A DNA stretch of 64,000 bases. Origin: CAYWXK01 sp964462515 (GTDB lineage Bacteria > Planctomycetota > Phycisphaerae > Sedimentisphaerales > Anaerobacaceae). Position 1 is the stretch's first letter, and each line of letters begins with the position of its first letter. The position numbers were made by a program, and so were the translations under genes. The stretch lies in assembly GCA_964462515.1 (NCBI GenBank), contig CAYWXK010000019.1:15428-79427 (forward strand), read 5' to 3'. The notes under the pieces were generated by a model. It ran no database searches and had not been told where the DNA came from. It was given only the letters and a program-made list of their open reading frames with translations. This document shows positions 51,129 through 59,178 of this stretch, piece by piece.

Positions 51129-51398
51129 ATGATAGAGAAGATAAACAACAATAATATTAACGATTTTGTGGAAAAGCCGCCGCCCAATCAGCCAAATCCC
51201 GCCGGGCATCTTACCGGTAAAGATGATGATGTCCGCGTGCAGGTTGATTGTGCTTCTCTTATTGAAAAGGCGATGCAGCCCCCACAAACGGATACCGATG
51301 CTGTGCAGCAGGCACGAGAGCTTTTGCTGTCCGGGCAGCTTGAAACACCTGAAAATATCCGCCAGGCTGCGGAAAATATCATAAAGTTTGGTGTATAG
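51129..51398 (+). CDS. flgM: Anti-sigma-28 factor FlgM
   Basis: FlgM holds FliA inactive until it is exported through the finished hook. The 89-residue product has a disordered polar N-terminal half and the FliA-binding C-terminal helices (VQQARELLLSGQLETPENIR and QAAENIIKF). Size and motif are typical. It is last in block C, about 1.9 kb from fliA, and is followed by a likely terminator. Confidence 0.88.
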   Translation: MIEKINNNNINDFVEKPPPNQPNPAGHLTGKDDDVRVQVDCASLIEKAMQPPQTDTDAVQQARELLLSGQLETPENIRQAAENIIKFGV

Positions 51399-51462
51399 AT
51401 TATAAATCTCTAAAAACCGACCACGGAAGGTTAGTTGATGTAATAAAGGGATTTCAAAAACC

Positions 51463-51520
51463 CGGCGAGGATATGTGTACGCTTGGCACCCCCAAAGTTA
51501 CTCATCCCTCGCCGCTTTTT
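51463..51520 (+). terminator. Hairpin followed by T-run after flgM
   Basis: CGGCGAGG (51463-51470) pairs exactly with CCTCGCCG (51507-51514) and is followed by CTTTTTATTT. The loop is about 36 nt, longer than usual, and could hold further structure (GGCACCCCC). It marks the end of the flagellar block. A small structured RNA cannot be excluded. Confidence 0.65.
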
Positions 51521-51561
51521 ATTTGCAAACCAAGCGGAAAAATATAACACGCTGCACAATA

Positions 51562-51789
51562 TCAAACATAACAATCCAAAACACGTCCTATCACATCATC
51601 ATCCATTGGAATATTGGGCGAACCTGTATGGTTCTTTGAATCGCCGACCTGATTAAATTCAGCCTCATCAACAATAGAATCAGTGATTATGTCAGGCTTA
51701 TCTTCAACGCTGTTGGTGCGGCGCGGAGAGTCGGCAGTTTTACCGAGAGGAACCGAACTAATAACTCTGCACTGTATTCTCCTGGTCAT
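51562..51789 (-). CDS. Short hypothetical protein (weak)
   Basis: A 75-residue frame (from ATG 51789) encodes a polar protein (MTRRIQCRVISSVPLGKTAD, ending RVLDCYV) without signal or known motif. GGGGTG lies 12 bp upstream. A longer start at 51804 has no ribosome site. The stretch from 51399 to 52072 otherwise holds only the flgM terminator. The overlapping plus-strand frame 51683-51964 looks less protein-like. Low confidence. Confidence 0.3.
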   Translation of the reverse strand: MTRRIQCRVISSVPLGKTADSPRRTNSVEDKPDIITDSIVDEAEFNQVGDSKNHTGSPNIPMDDDVIGRVLDCYV

Positions 51790-52072
51790 TTCATCACACC
51801 CCATTATGCGTTATTGTATCACAAAAAAGCAGTTAAATCAAGAAAAATCCAGGCAGATGAAGCAATGTGGTATGGGGTTATCTTGCCGGAGGCAGATACT
51901 ATCGGCGTCAAAAAGAATTATAGGACAGAGGCAGAGAATTTACGATAGATATGCGCAGAATTAGCAGCTAAAATATCTTTTGTTATGATTAAGCTAAGCC
52001 GGTTTATACGTTTCAACTTTTGTGAGATGAATCTTATCACTGAGGATTTCAGGTAACGTTGAGGAATCATCG

Positions 52073-52273
52073 ATGCAGATTATCGCCAAATGTCCAAAGT
52101 GTGGCGCGGGTTGGCTGCTTGATAGTAACGCCGCCGACCGGAGAATTAAATGCTGTAAGTGCCGCAAGCTATTCAAAGTCCCCAGGCTGGAGGATTTGCC
52201 AAAAGCAACCAAAGTAATAAAGCGGGCGAAGGGCACTATTTATGTTGACCAAGAGGGCAAAACATACGGCTAA
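52073..52273 (+). CDS. Small zinc-ribbon protein (MJ0042 type)
   Basis: The 66-residue product has two CxxC pairs, CPKCGAGW and CCKCRKLF, in the spacing of MJ0042-type zinc ribbons, and a basic C-terminal tail. GAGGA precedes ATG 52073. Such ribbons are common as N-terminal domains in planctomycete and deltaproteobacterial proteins. Here the ribbon stands alone. It may bind nucleic acid or protein; the role is unknown. Confidence 0.7.
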   Translation: MQIIAKCPKCGAGWLLDSNAADRRIKCCKCRKLFKVPRLEDLPKATKVIKRAKGTIYVDQEGKTYG

Positions 52274-52341
52274 AAACTACCATCTGCTGACTATTCACAG
52301 ATTTGGCATCCGGATTTTGTCACATATAAACCAGCGATGAA

Positions 52342-52749
52342 TTATGAAGACGGCGGCGACTTTGGAGGAGCCTCTTTATTATCGGTTTTCGGCTGAAATT
52401 TTTTAGCCGGCGTCTTAGACGGCTCGATACCGAGTGTCTTTTCAATCCTCGCTATTCGCCCGGAAAGCTCCATCAAGGTCTTGTCGATGGAATCCAGACT
52501 TTTTGCAACGGCTTTGAGGTTTGAATCGAGCCTGATTAAATTCGCCTCGGTTATGTCCATATGCCGTTCCATCAGACGCTCATAAGCATCTATTGCGCGA
52601 GCCGCATCGGTTCTATATTCAGGAACGGTAATTTGAGGGCGAATTTCGTAAGTGCTTTGGACCCCCTGAATCGACGCCGAAAACCACACAACTATCCCGC
52701 AGGCTGCAAATGCTGCCACAACTGCTATCAAACTCTTTTTGTTTTTCAT
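52342..52749 (-). CDS. Membrane-anchored coiled-coil protein, unknown function
   Basis: The 135-residue product has an N-terminal transmembrane helix (LIAVVAAFAACGIVVWFSASI), a helical coiled-coil region (about 48-108, with IRLDSNLKAVAKSLDSIDKT) and a Lys/Pro/Ser-rich tail. It is oriented against its neighbours. The gap 52750-53036 upstream of it holds no clear promoter that I can defend. No family is recognised. Confidence 0.6.
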   Translation of the reverse strand: MKNKKSLIAVVAAFAACGIVVWFSASIQGVQSTYEIRPQITVPEYRTDAARAIDAYERLMERHMDITEANLIRLDSNLKAVAKSLDSIDKTLMELSGRIARIEKTLGIEPSKTPAKKFQPKTDNKEAPPKSPPSS

Positions 52750-53036
52750 TGGATTATCTCCGTACTCAAGTTAAAGGCACCCCGCGATATTGTTTTTATC
52801 GGCAAAAAGCCAAGTCGAAATATCAAGGATTCAAAAAAGCCGCAGGTGCGATAAAAACCGCTTAAATTTCAACTAATTTTTTCATAAGTGTCTGCAAACG
52901 CAAAACTTCTAAAGTGCTGTTAAAATTCATCGAGAATAAACCAGGTAAGTGCTATTAAAGAATAGATAACAAGTTCCTTCATTGCTGACAAAGTTCCCAA
53001 AGAACGTTTTGAGAAGTTTGAATTCAGGCTGAACAA

Positions 53037-54347
53037 ATGGCAATACACCAAAAAGAAGCTGGGGCGCAAGTAAAAGACTCTAAACACGCCACCGTTGATT
53101 TTCAAGCCGTCACAAAATTATCAGCAGAGTCGTTCAAAACGTTCTGTAACGACATCTCCGGAATGTTCGGCGTGAATATGGATTGTAAAAAACAGCCCCG
53201 ATTTATCGGGGTTGAATCTCTCGAAGGTCTTAAGAAGCACTTCAAAGAGCCGGTATCAATACATTGTGTAAAAGCCGAGGATACCATCGAGGATATTTTC
53301 TATTTAGTATTCGACTGCGGCGGACTATTTACGCTGGCCGGCGTCGTAAATATGCACCCTGGGCAAACGATTTTAAGAGAAATTAAATCCGGGACACTTG
53401 AGAGTGCAAAAAATACAAGCAATGTATTAGCAGACGTAGGCCAGGCACTGGTAGGCTCGTGGAACAGGGTTTTCCGCAAAGAATTAAACGGCCATAAAAA
53501 CTTTATCCAGACAAATGTTTTTGTCGGCAACCCGTGGGATGAATCGGACGAAATAAAATCGATGAGCGGTAAAGAGTTAGTGCTGATTGGCTATGAGATG
53601 ACGGTTGAGCCATACCCGACTTTCAAATGCGGCGTTATTTTCCCAAAAACAATCTTTGCCGACACGTCTAAACTATCACTGGAACAAACCTCCCCCATCG
53701 AAGAAAAAACCGAAAAGGCTGATTTAGATAAAACTGAGCAAAAGAGCACCGGAAAAATAATAGAGAACTCCGAAAACAAGGACAGGCCAATATCTGAAAC
53801 TATTAAAAAAATGGTCCAGGCCGATGCTGTCCAGTCAGCACAATCAGAGTTACCTCCAACAGCAGAAAAATTGGAACACAATAGGACACCGGCGATGTCG
53901 GTTATCTGCGCAAAAGATATAATGCAGAAAAAAGTTATCTGGGGCACTGAAGAGGATAGCGTGCAGCTTCTTTCCACCAGGATGCAACAGCACAATATCA
54001 GCTACATTATGATAGGTCAAAATGATTCGTTTGAAGGCATTATATCGATATCGGATCTCAAAAGCGCAACCAGCCCGTATTTACGACCTGAATTTGCAAA
54101 ATGGCGCCGACCGCTCGATGACGCCACGCTTCAAATCAAGGCCAAGTGGATAATGAGTAAACCCGTCCACACAATAGAACAAGAGACGCCGCTAACGACA
54201 ATAATGGAAAATATGTGTCAGCTCGGCGTAAGGTGTCTGCCTGTGGTGGACGGGCAAAACAAAGTCCAGGGCTTTGTAACAGTGTTCGATGTTTTCAATG
54301 CTCTCTTAAAAGGTGAGGCAAATACTTCACCGAATAGCAAACAGTAA
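53037..54347 (+). CDS. Protein with N-terminal CheX/CheC-like region and two CBS domains
   Basis: The 436-residue product has an N-terminal domain (about 20-205) with the helix LADVGQALVGSWNRVF, which recalls the CheC/CheX family, but the catalytic Glu-Asn pattern is not intact. A low-complexity charged linker spans about 210-285. Two CBS domains follow at about 289-345 and 366-426 (DIMQKKVIWGTEEDSVQLLS, WIMSKPVHTIEQETPLTTIM). CBS pairs bind adenylates such as AMP, ATP or c-di-AMP. A motility or chemotaxis link is a guess from the N-terminal resemblance and the nearby flagellar genes. It converges with the permease gene, 12 bp apart. Confidence 0.65.
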   Translation: MAIHQKEAGAQVKDSKHATVDFQAVTKLSAESFKTFCNDISGMFGVNMDCKKQPRFIGVESLEGLKKHFKEPVSIHCVKAEDTIEDIFYLVFDCGGLFTLAGVVNMHPGQTILREIKSGTLESAKNTSNVLADVGQALVGSWNRVFRKELNGHKNFIQTNVFVGNPWDESDEIKSMSGKELVLIGYEMTVEPYPTFKCGVIFPKTIFADTSKLSLEQTSPIEEKTEKADLDKTEQKSTGKIIENSENKDRPISETIKKMVQADAVQSAQSELPPTAEKLEHNRTPAMSVICAKDIMQKKVIWGTEEDSVQLLSTRMQQHNISYIMIGQNDSFEGIISISDLKSATSPYLRPEFAKWRRPLDDATLQIKAKWIMSKPVHTIEQETPLTTIMENMCQLGVRCLPVVDGQNKVQGFVTVFDVFNALLKGEANTSPNSKQ

Positions 54348-54359
54348 CACCGACTTATG

Positions 54360-55382
54360 CTATTTATGGGCTGCTTTAGCCTTAGTCAATACTGCAAAGC
54401 CAAGCATCGCTAAAAGAATTACCGCCGATGTATAGCTTACAATATGAGGGAGCATCCAGCCGGGCCGAGCAACCACTTCAAAATTGACTCCGGCAGCAAC
54501 ATAGTCAAGCAAAATGCCGCTTAAGATAGCACATCCTGCCACCGTTGCCAGATAGATAATTGCTGTTCGTCCGCCTAAAATCTTCCAAATGGTTACAAAC
54601 GATGCAGCGTTGGTAGCCGGGCCGGTCATAAGAAAGACAAATGCCGCCCCGGGTGTTAATCCCCTTAATATAAGAGCGGCTGCGATTGGCACCGACGCAG
54701 TTGCGCACACATAAATCGGGATACCTACAAGCATCATTACCACCATCGCCAGAATACCTGTGCCGAGCTTTTCAGCAAAGTAACCTTCGGGAACTAAAGC
54801 GGTAATGGCAGCAGCAATAAATAACCCGATTAACATTGGCCTGCCGATGTCACGCGGGAGGGTGACAAAACTGTGCTTTAGCCCGTTGACAATTCTACCG
54901 CTCACCTTGCCGCTTCTACAGCATTCGTCGGAACATTTTGGTATCGGCTGCTCTTCGTTGGGCAATCGCTGCCCGAACATATCAACCAGTATGCCGCCGA
55001 TAAGGCCGGTTATAAAAGCTACTATTGGTCTGAAAATCGCAAAGATCGGCCCTAAGAGACTAAAAGTTACAAAGATACTATCGACCCCGGTTTGAGGAGT
55101 AGAGAGCAAAAACGCTATCGTTGAGCCTTTACTTGCACCATGCTTACGCAGTGACATCGACACAGGGATAACACTGCAAGAGCATAAAGGAAGGGGCACT
55201 CCGAGAAGAGACGCCTTTAACACAGGCAGCACCCCCCTGCCGCCCAGATGCCTTTCTACAAGATTCTGGGATACAAGCATCGAAAGAACGCCGGCCATAA
55301 AAAAACCAAACAGCAGATACGGCGACATCTCAACCACCGTGTGCCAGAAATCCATAATTATCATTTGAATATAATCAATCAT
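54360..55382 (-). CDS. Permease of the DUF318/YraQ family (putative metal efflux)
   Basis: The 340-residue product has about eight membrane helices in two halves. The first carries LLGVPLPLCSCSVIPVSMSL and FLLSTPQTGVDSIF, and the second IPIYVCATASVPIAAALILR and MTGPATNAAS. The cysteine motif LCSCSVIP is typical of the permease family annotated as Cu/Zn or arsenic-organic efflux. A Cys-rich cytoplasmic loop (CSDECCRSGK) between the halves could bind metal. It is the last gene of the Rrf2-Hcp unit, 24 bp after the ferredoxin. The substrate is not fixed by sequence. Confidence 0.8.
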   Translation of the reverse strand: MIDYIQMIIMDFWHTVVEMSPYLLFGFFMAGVLSMLVSQNLVERHLGGRGVLPVLKASLLGVPLPLCSCSVIPVSMSLRKHGASKGSTIAFLLSTPQTGVDSIFVTFSLLGPIFAIFRPIVAFITGLIGGILVDMFGQRLPNEEQPIPKCSDECCRSGKVSGRIVNGLKHSFVTLPRDIGRPMLIGLFIAAAITALVPEGYFAEKLGTGILAMVVMMLVGIPIYVCATASVPIAAALILRGLTPGAAFVFLMTGPATNAASFVTIWKILGGRTAIIYLATVAGCAILSGILLDYVAAGVNFEVVARPGWMLPHIVSYTSAVILLAMLGFAVLTKAKAAHK

Positions 55383-55406
55383 TTTTTACTCATCGCCATA
55401 AAGTCT

Positions 55407-56135
55407 TTAACTTCTGACTGTTTCGGTTTTGCACGCGCTGCCTTGTAAATCAACTGTAACATCTTCAAAAGACATTTTGCTGTCGCTGTGGCTGATAGCC
55501 TCGCGCGCAATATGTGTCAGGCCAAAACAGCAGGGAACTTCCATATGAATCACCGTCAGACTATTGAGCTTATTAGCCTTTAGTATTGCCGCAAGCTTCT
55601 CAATATAAAAATCCACATCATCCAGCTTCGGACAGCCCACAACAACACTGCGGTCTTTCAGGAACCTATTGTGAAAATCGCCCATCGCAAACGGCACACA
55701 GTCCGCCACCAGCAGCAAATCAGCGCCGGCAAAATATGGAGCCATCGGCGAAACCAATTTCAACTGAACCGGCCAGTGACTTAATTGCGAAGGGACTTCC
55801 ACCTGCGGAGAAAACCTGTTTTTACCTTTTTCTTTAAGCTGGGTAGCTATTGTCCCCGGACATACAAAGGCAGCCTGCATCTTAGCAGTTTTCTCTTTAG
55901 CCAGATGCTGCTTCGTCGTATCCTCGTTGAATTCGACAGCTTCTCTTTTCTCAACGGTAATGGCATCCTGCGGACAGTGGCCGATACAGGCGCCGAGGCC
56001 ATCGCAATAAATATCGCTGACGATTTTTGCCTTACCATCAACTATCTTTAAAGCACCTTCGGCACAGGCAGTTACACACAAGCCGCAGCCGTTGCATTTT
56101 TCCTCGTCTATTTTCACAATGTTTCGCAAAACCAT
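55407..56135 (-). CDS. Two-cluster 4Fe-4S ferredoxin-type protein paired with Hcp
   Basis: The 242-residue product has an N-terminal 8Fe-type ferredoxin region with CNGCGLCVTAC and CDGLGACIGHC. The C-terminal domain (PGTIATQLKEKG, HWPVQLKLVSPMAPYFAGAD, LVADCVPFAMGDFH, VVGCPKLDD) is typical of the ferredoxins encoded beside hcp in strict anaerobes. ATG 56135 is chosen over GTG 56153. It probably supplies electrons to Hcp. Extra cysteines (for example VPCCFG) may hold another cofactor. Confidence 0.87.
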   Translation of the reverse strand: MVLRNIVKIDEEKCNGCGLCVTACAEGALKIVDGKAKIVSDIYCDGLGACIGHCPQDAITVEKREAVEFNEDTTKQHLAKEKTAKMQAAFVCPGTIATQLKEKGKNRFSPQVEVPSQLSHWPVQLKLVSPMAPYFAGADLLLVADCVPFAMGDFHNRFLKDRSVVVGCPKLDDVDFYIEKLAAILKANKLNSLTVIHMEVPCCFGLTHIAREAISHSDSKMSFEDVTVDLQGSACKTETVRS

Positions 56136-56182
56136 TTTATTTCCCGTAACCACTACTCACTGGCGGCCAATCAAACAACAAA

Positions 56183-57838
56183 TTATAAGCTAAGTATTTC
56201 AGCCATATCTTTATCCACATTCCCAATCGGTTTTATATTGAATTTATCCACAAGCACATTCAACACAGTCGGACTGACAAACGCAGGCAGACTCGGTCCA
56301 ATTCGAATGTCTTTGATACCCAGATAAAGCAGCGTCAACAAAATCGCTACCGCCTTCTGCTCAAACCACGACAAAATTAACGAAAGAGGCAGGTCGTTGA
56401 CGCCGCAGTTAAATGCCTTCGCTAAGGCGACTGCGATTTGAATCGCGGAGTATGCATCATTGCACTGCCCGCAATCCAGCAATCGCGGTATCCCATCGAT
56501 TGAGCCGAACTGAAGTTTATTAAACCGATATTTGCCGCAGGCCAACGTCAGAATCACGCAATCATTCGGAACTTTCTGCGCAAACTCCGTATAATAGTTT
56601 CTGCCCGGTTTTGCTCCGTCGCAGCCGCCGATAAGGAAAAAGTGCCTGATTTTTTTATCTTTGACCAACTGCACAACTTTACCAGTTGCGGAAAAGACCG
56701 CGTTGCGTGCAAAACCTATTGTTATAAATTTCTCAGGTGCATCTTTATCAAAACCCGGCTGCGCCATCGCTGCTTTAATCACGGGCGTAAAATCACGATT
56801 CGAGATGTGAGCTATACTGGGCCAGCCAACAACGCCTGATGTGAAAATCCTGTTTTTGTAACTGTCTTTGGGTTTTTGAATACAATTGGTCGTCATAAGA
56901 ATTGCACCTGGGAATTCGTCGAATTCTTTTCGCTGCTCCTGCCAGGCCCCGCCGTAGTTGCCTACCAGGTGCTTATATTTTTTAAGCCCCGGATAAGCAT
57001 TACATGGCAGCATTTCACCGTGAGTATAGATGTTAATTCCTTTGCCCTGGGTCTGCTTGAGCAGCTCTTCAAGGTCCTTCAAATCGTGCCCTGAGACGAC
57101 TATACATTTGCCTTTAACCGGCGTAATACGCACATTTGTCGGCTCAGGATGCCCGTATGTATTTGTATGAGCCGAATCCAGCAACTCCATTGCCTTGAGG
57201 TTGATTTCGCCGCACTTAAGAGCCTTCTGCAATAGTTCTCCTGTATCGGTGGGGTTTTCAGCAAGAAAATTAAGTGTGTCATAAAATTCTGCATAAATAC
57301 TTTTATCTTCCTTGCCTAAAATCTGAGCGTGATAAACATACGCCGCCGCTCCTTTAAGGCCGTAAGTAATCAACTCTTGCAGACCTGCTATATCTCCGCC
57401 AAGTTTGTCAATACGTCTCTGGATAGAAACTGCCCGCTCCTTCTGGTTCAGCTCATCGACATCATCCATACCCTCACACCAGGCAACAACAGAAACGAGC
57501 ATTTCAGGTTTTTGGCCGGCCTTTTTCGCAGCATTCTCATACAGCTTTCGTGCATTTTCCCTTATCCCGGCTGCTTGTTCGAGCAACTGCTGAAACCTGT
57601 CGGGGTCGAAGTTGACATTTGTCAATGTGCTAAAAAGCGCCTCCATAGTAAATGCGTCAATGTCTGAATCTCTTGCACCTAACTGATAAGCCCTATGGGC
57701 ATACTGAGAGATGTCTTTTACTGCAAAAATTAGCAAGTCCTGCAGTGCCGCCGTCGCCGGCTCTTTTCCACAAACACCCTGCGCCGAACATCCGGTTCCT
57801 TTCGCTGTTTGTTCACACTGATAACAGAACATACTCAT
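56183..57838 (-). CDS. hcp: Hydroxylamine reductase / hybrid-cluster protein (class I)
   Basis: Hcp reduces hydroxylamine and NO and protects anaerobes against nitrosative stress. The 551-residue product has the N-terminal cluster motif C5-x2-C8-x8-C17-x5-C23, the class I spacing (4Fe-4S proximal cluster). The hybrid-cluster ligand regions include LTTNCIQKP, IGGCDGAKPGRNYYTE, LACGKYRFN and LDCGQCNDAYSA. The length is standard. It lies 2 bp after the zinc-ribbon gene and 47 bp before the ferredoxin gene. Confidence 0.97.
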   Translation of the reverse strand: MSMFCYQCEQTAKGTGCSAQGVCGKEPATAALQDLLIFAVKDISQYAHRAYQLGARDSDIDAFTMEALFSTLTNVNFDPDRFQQLLEQAAGIRENARKLYENAAKKAGQKPEMLVSVVAWCEGMDDVDELNQKERAVSIQRRIDKLGGDIAGLQELITYGLKGAAAYVYHAQILGKEDKSIYAEFYDTLNFLAENPTDTGELLQKALKCGEINLKAMELLDSAHTNTYGHPEPTNVRITPVKGKCIVVSGHDLKDLEELLKQTQGKGINIYTHGEMLPCNAYPGLKKYKHLVGNYGGAWQEQRKEFDEFPGAILMTTNCIQKPKDSYKNRIFTSGVVGWPSIAHISNRDFTPVIKAAMAQPGFDKDAPEKFITIGFARNAVFSATGKVVQLVKDKKIRHFFLIGGCDGAKPGRNYYTEFAQKVPNDCVILTLACGKYRFNKLQFGSIDGIPRLLDCGQCNDAYSAIQIAVALAKAFNCGVNDLPLSLILSWFEQKAVAILLTLLYLGIKDIRIGPSLPAFVSPTVLNVLVDKFNIKPIGNVDKDMAEILSL

Positions 57839-57840
57839 AA

Positions 57841-58092
57841 TTAATCCCCTTTTTGATTTACTTTTTTGCCATCTACATTAGTAGAAACCCCTGTGCACTG
57901 AGCAGCATATTGACACCATTGCGCACAGCCGAGGTCTATTTTAGGATTGGCCACCATATAGCCGCACTTGTGGCATTTCACGCTCGGCTCATCTTTGAAA
58001 AACTCAACCAACTGCCCGCAGCCGGGGCATCTTGCCTCAAAAATATCTTCCGGCTTCCAGAATCTGTTGTCCTGTCCGGGACACTTTACCAT
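57841..58092 (-). CDS. Small zinc-ribbon protein of the Hcp operon
   Basis: The 83-residue product contains CPGCGQLVEF, KCHKCGYMVAN and a third Cys group (GCAQWCQYAAQC), so it can bind one or two metals. The opening MVKCPGQDNRFWKPEDIFEA is a pattern I recall from short ribbon proteins, or ribbon domains, of anaerobes. It is placed between the cupin and hcp. It might deliver electrons or sense redox state; no activity is shown by sequence. Confidence 0.75.
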   Translation of the reverse strand: MVKCPGQDNRFWKPEDIFEARCPGCGQLVEFFKDEPSVKCHKCGYMVANPKIDLGCAQWCQYAAQCTGVSTNVDGKKVNQKGD

Positions 58093-58128
58093 TTGTCAAT
58101 CTCCGATATTCCAGTAAAGGATTGCCGC

Positions 58129-58479
58129 CTACGCACGAATCATCGTTAATAACATTTTAAATCTATCTTTGGCCGTAACAGCGTGCGGAACATTAGCCGG
58201 CATTATGACAATTTCGCCCGTCGATACCTGCACACCTTTACCGCCTATAGTCAGTTGCGCCTGCCCATCAAGAACCTGGACAACCGCATCGTAAGGCGAG
58301 GTGTGTTCACTTAGCTTCTGGCCTTTATCAAAGGCAAATAGCGTAATTGTTCCTACAGGCTTATCCAGAATTGTTTTGCTGACCACCGCATCATCCGCGT
58401 ATTCAATCAATTCTATCAATCGCTGCGCCTTACCAAGACACGCCTTCAATATACCTGCATTCCCCTTTTCGCCGGTCAT
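58129..58479 (-). CDS. Small cupin-domain protein
   Basis: The 116-residue product is a single cupin barrel. The first metal motif is partly visible in EHTSPYDAVVQVLDGQAQLT and the second in IVIMPANVPHAV. Histidines at EHTS and PHAV could bind a metal. It overlaps the Rrf2 gene by 4 bp (ATGA). Cupins of this type often accompany anaerobic stress operons. The substrate is unknown. Confidence 0.8.
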   Translation of the reverse strand: MTGEKGNAGILKACLGKAQRLIELIEYADDAVVSKTILDKPVGTITLFAFDKGQKLSEHTSPYDAVVQVLDGQAQLTIGGKGVQVSTGEIVIMPANVPHAVTAKDRFKMLLTMIRA

Positions 58480-58922
58480 CTGTTTCTCCCCTTTTTTAGA
58501 GTTTTTCTCTGCACACTCCTGCTCTGTGCCAGTTCATTGAGCGTAATACTACCAAGATGACTGCTTACATATCGCTGAAGCTCGACAAGCTTTACCCTCA
58601 CCGGGCAACTCTTTTGCCTATCACACGCATCTTTACTAAACAGACATCTATTCAATCTGATACGTCCCTGAATTACTTCTATTATGTCAAGCAAACTTAT
58701 CTTGGATGGCTCTCTGCTTAACCTAAAGCCGCCTTTGGGTCCCATATAGCTCTCAACCAGCCTGGCGCTTTGCAGCTTCTGCATCAGCTTGCAGGCAAGT
58801 TGATACGGAATATTCTCTTGTGCTGCTAAAGTCCTGGTTGGCGCGGAACCGTTCCTACAATGCCTGGCCAGATTTACCATTGCACGCAACGCGTAATCGG
58901 TATTTCGCCTTATAATATCCAT
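58476..58922 (-). CDS. Rrf2-family transcriptional regulator with Fe-S cysteines
   Basis: The 148-residue product has the Rrf2 winged helix (TDYALRAMVNLARHC, QENIPYQLACKLMQKLQSAR, GPKGGFRLSREPSKISLLDI). Three cysteines in NRCLFSKDACDRQKSCPV are placed like the Fe-S ligands of NsrR and IscR. With hcp in the same operon, NO or Fe-S sensing is likely. ATG 58922 is preferred; a TTG two codons earlier is possible. The promoter upstream contains a 13-bp palindrome of Rrf2 type, which suggests autoregulation. Confidence 0.9.
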   Translation of the reverse strand: MDIIRRNTDYALRAMVNLARHCRNGSAPTRTLAAQENIPYQLACKLMQKLQSARLVESYMGPKGGFRLSREPSKISLLDIIEVIQGRIRLNRCLFSKDACDRQKSCPVRVKLVELQRYVSSHLGSITLNELAQSRSVQRKTLKKGRNR

Positions 58923-58930
58923 CTTCAAAT

Positions 58931-58948
58931 GGTGGGGTGAAACCCACC
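58931..58948 (-). repeat. Hairpin repeat in the rrf2 leader
   Basis: GGTGGG at 58931-58936 pairs with CCCACC at 58943-58948 around a 6-base loop. It lies 9 bases upstream of the rrf2 ATG, so in the mRNA it sits over the ribosome binding region, where no good Shine-Dalgarno is seen. Similar GGGTGGGTTTCACCC blocks look like dispersed repeats. It could reduce translation of the regulator. Confidence 0.6.
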
Positions 58949-59026
58949 CTACAAAAGCTAATCCTTATAAAGGACCGTTAAAACTGACATCTTCCCGTAA
59001 CAAAAATCCTGTTCTATAATATATAG

Positions 59027-59059
59027 GACTAATATAGTCTTACTTGTTCACCTTATCAA
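59027..59059 (-). promoter_or_regulatory. Rrf2-operon promoter with palindromic operator over the -10
   Basis: On the minus strand, TTGATA (59054-59059) and TATATT (59031-59036) are 17 bp apart, a good sigma-70 promoter. The -10 is inside the perfect palindrome GACTAATATAGTC (59027-59039), which fits the core GACT-R-WWW-Y-AGTC known for IscR-type Rrf2 sites. Binding there would block RNA polymerase. The start would lie about 100 bp before rrf2. Confidence 0.75.
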
Positions 59060-59178
59060 CACAAAAAAATGAAATTTTTTAAAAATTTATCAAAAATTCT
59101 GCAAAAACTCTTTTTTTTATCCGAGAAAGTTTATCTGTTAAACTCCATCTCTTATGATACATACGTTGCAGTTCAGCC

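Noticed and set aside
51683..51964. 93-residue plus-strand frame after flgM
   Set aside because: Antisense to another weak frame, with no ribosome site and no recognisable sequence.
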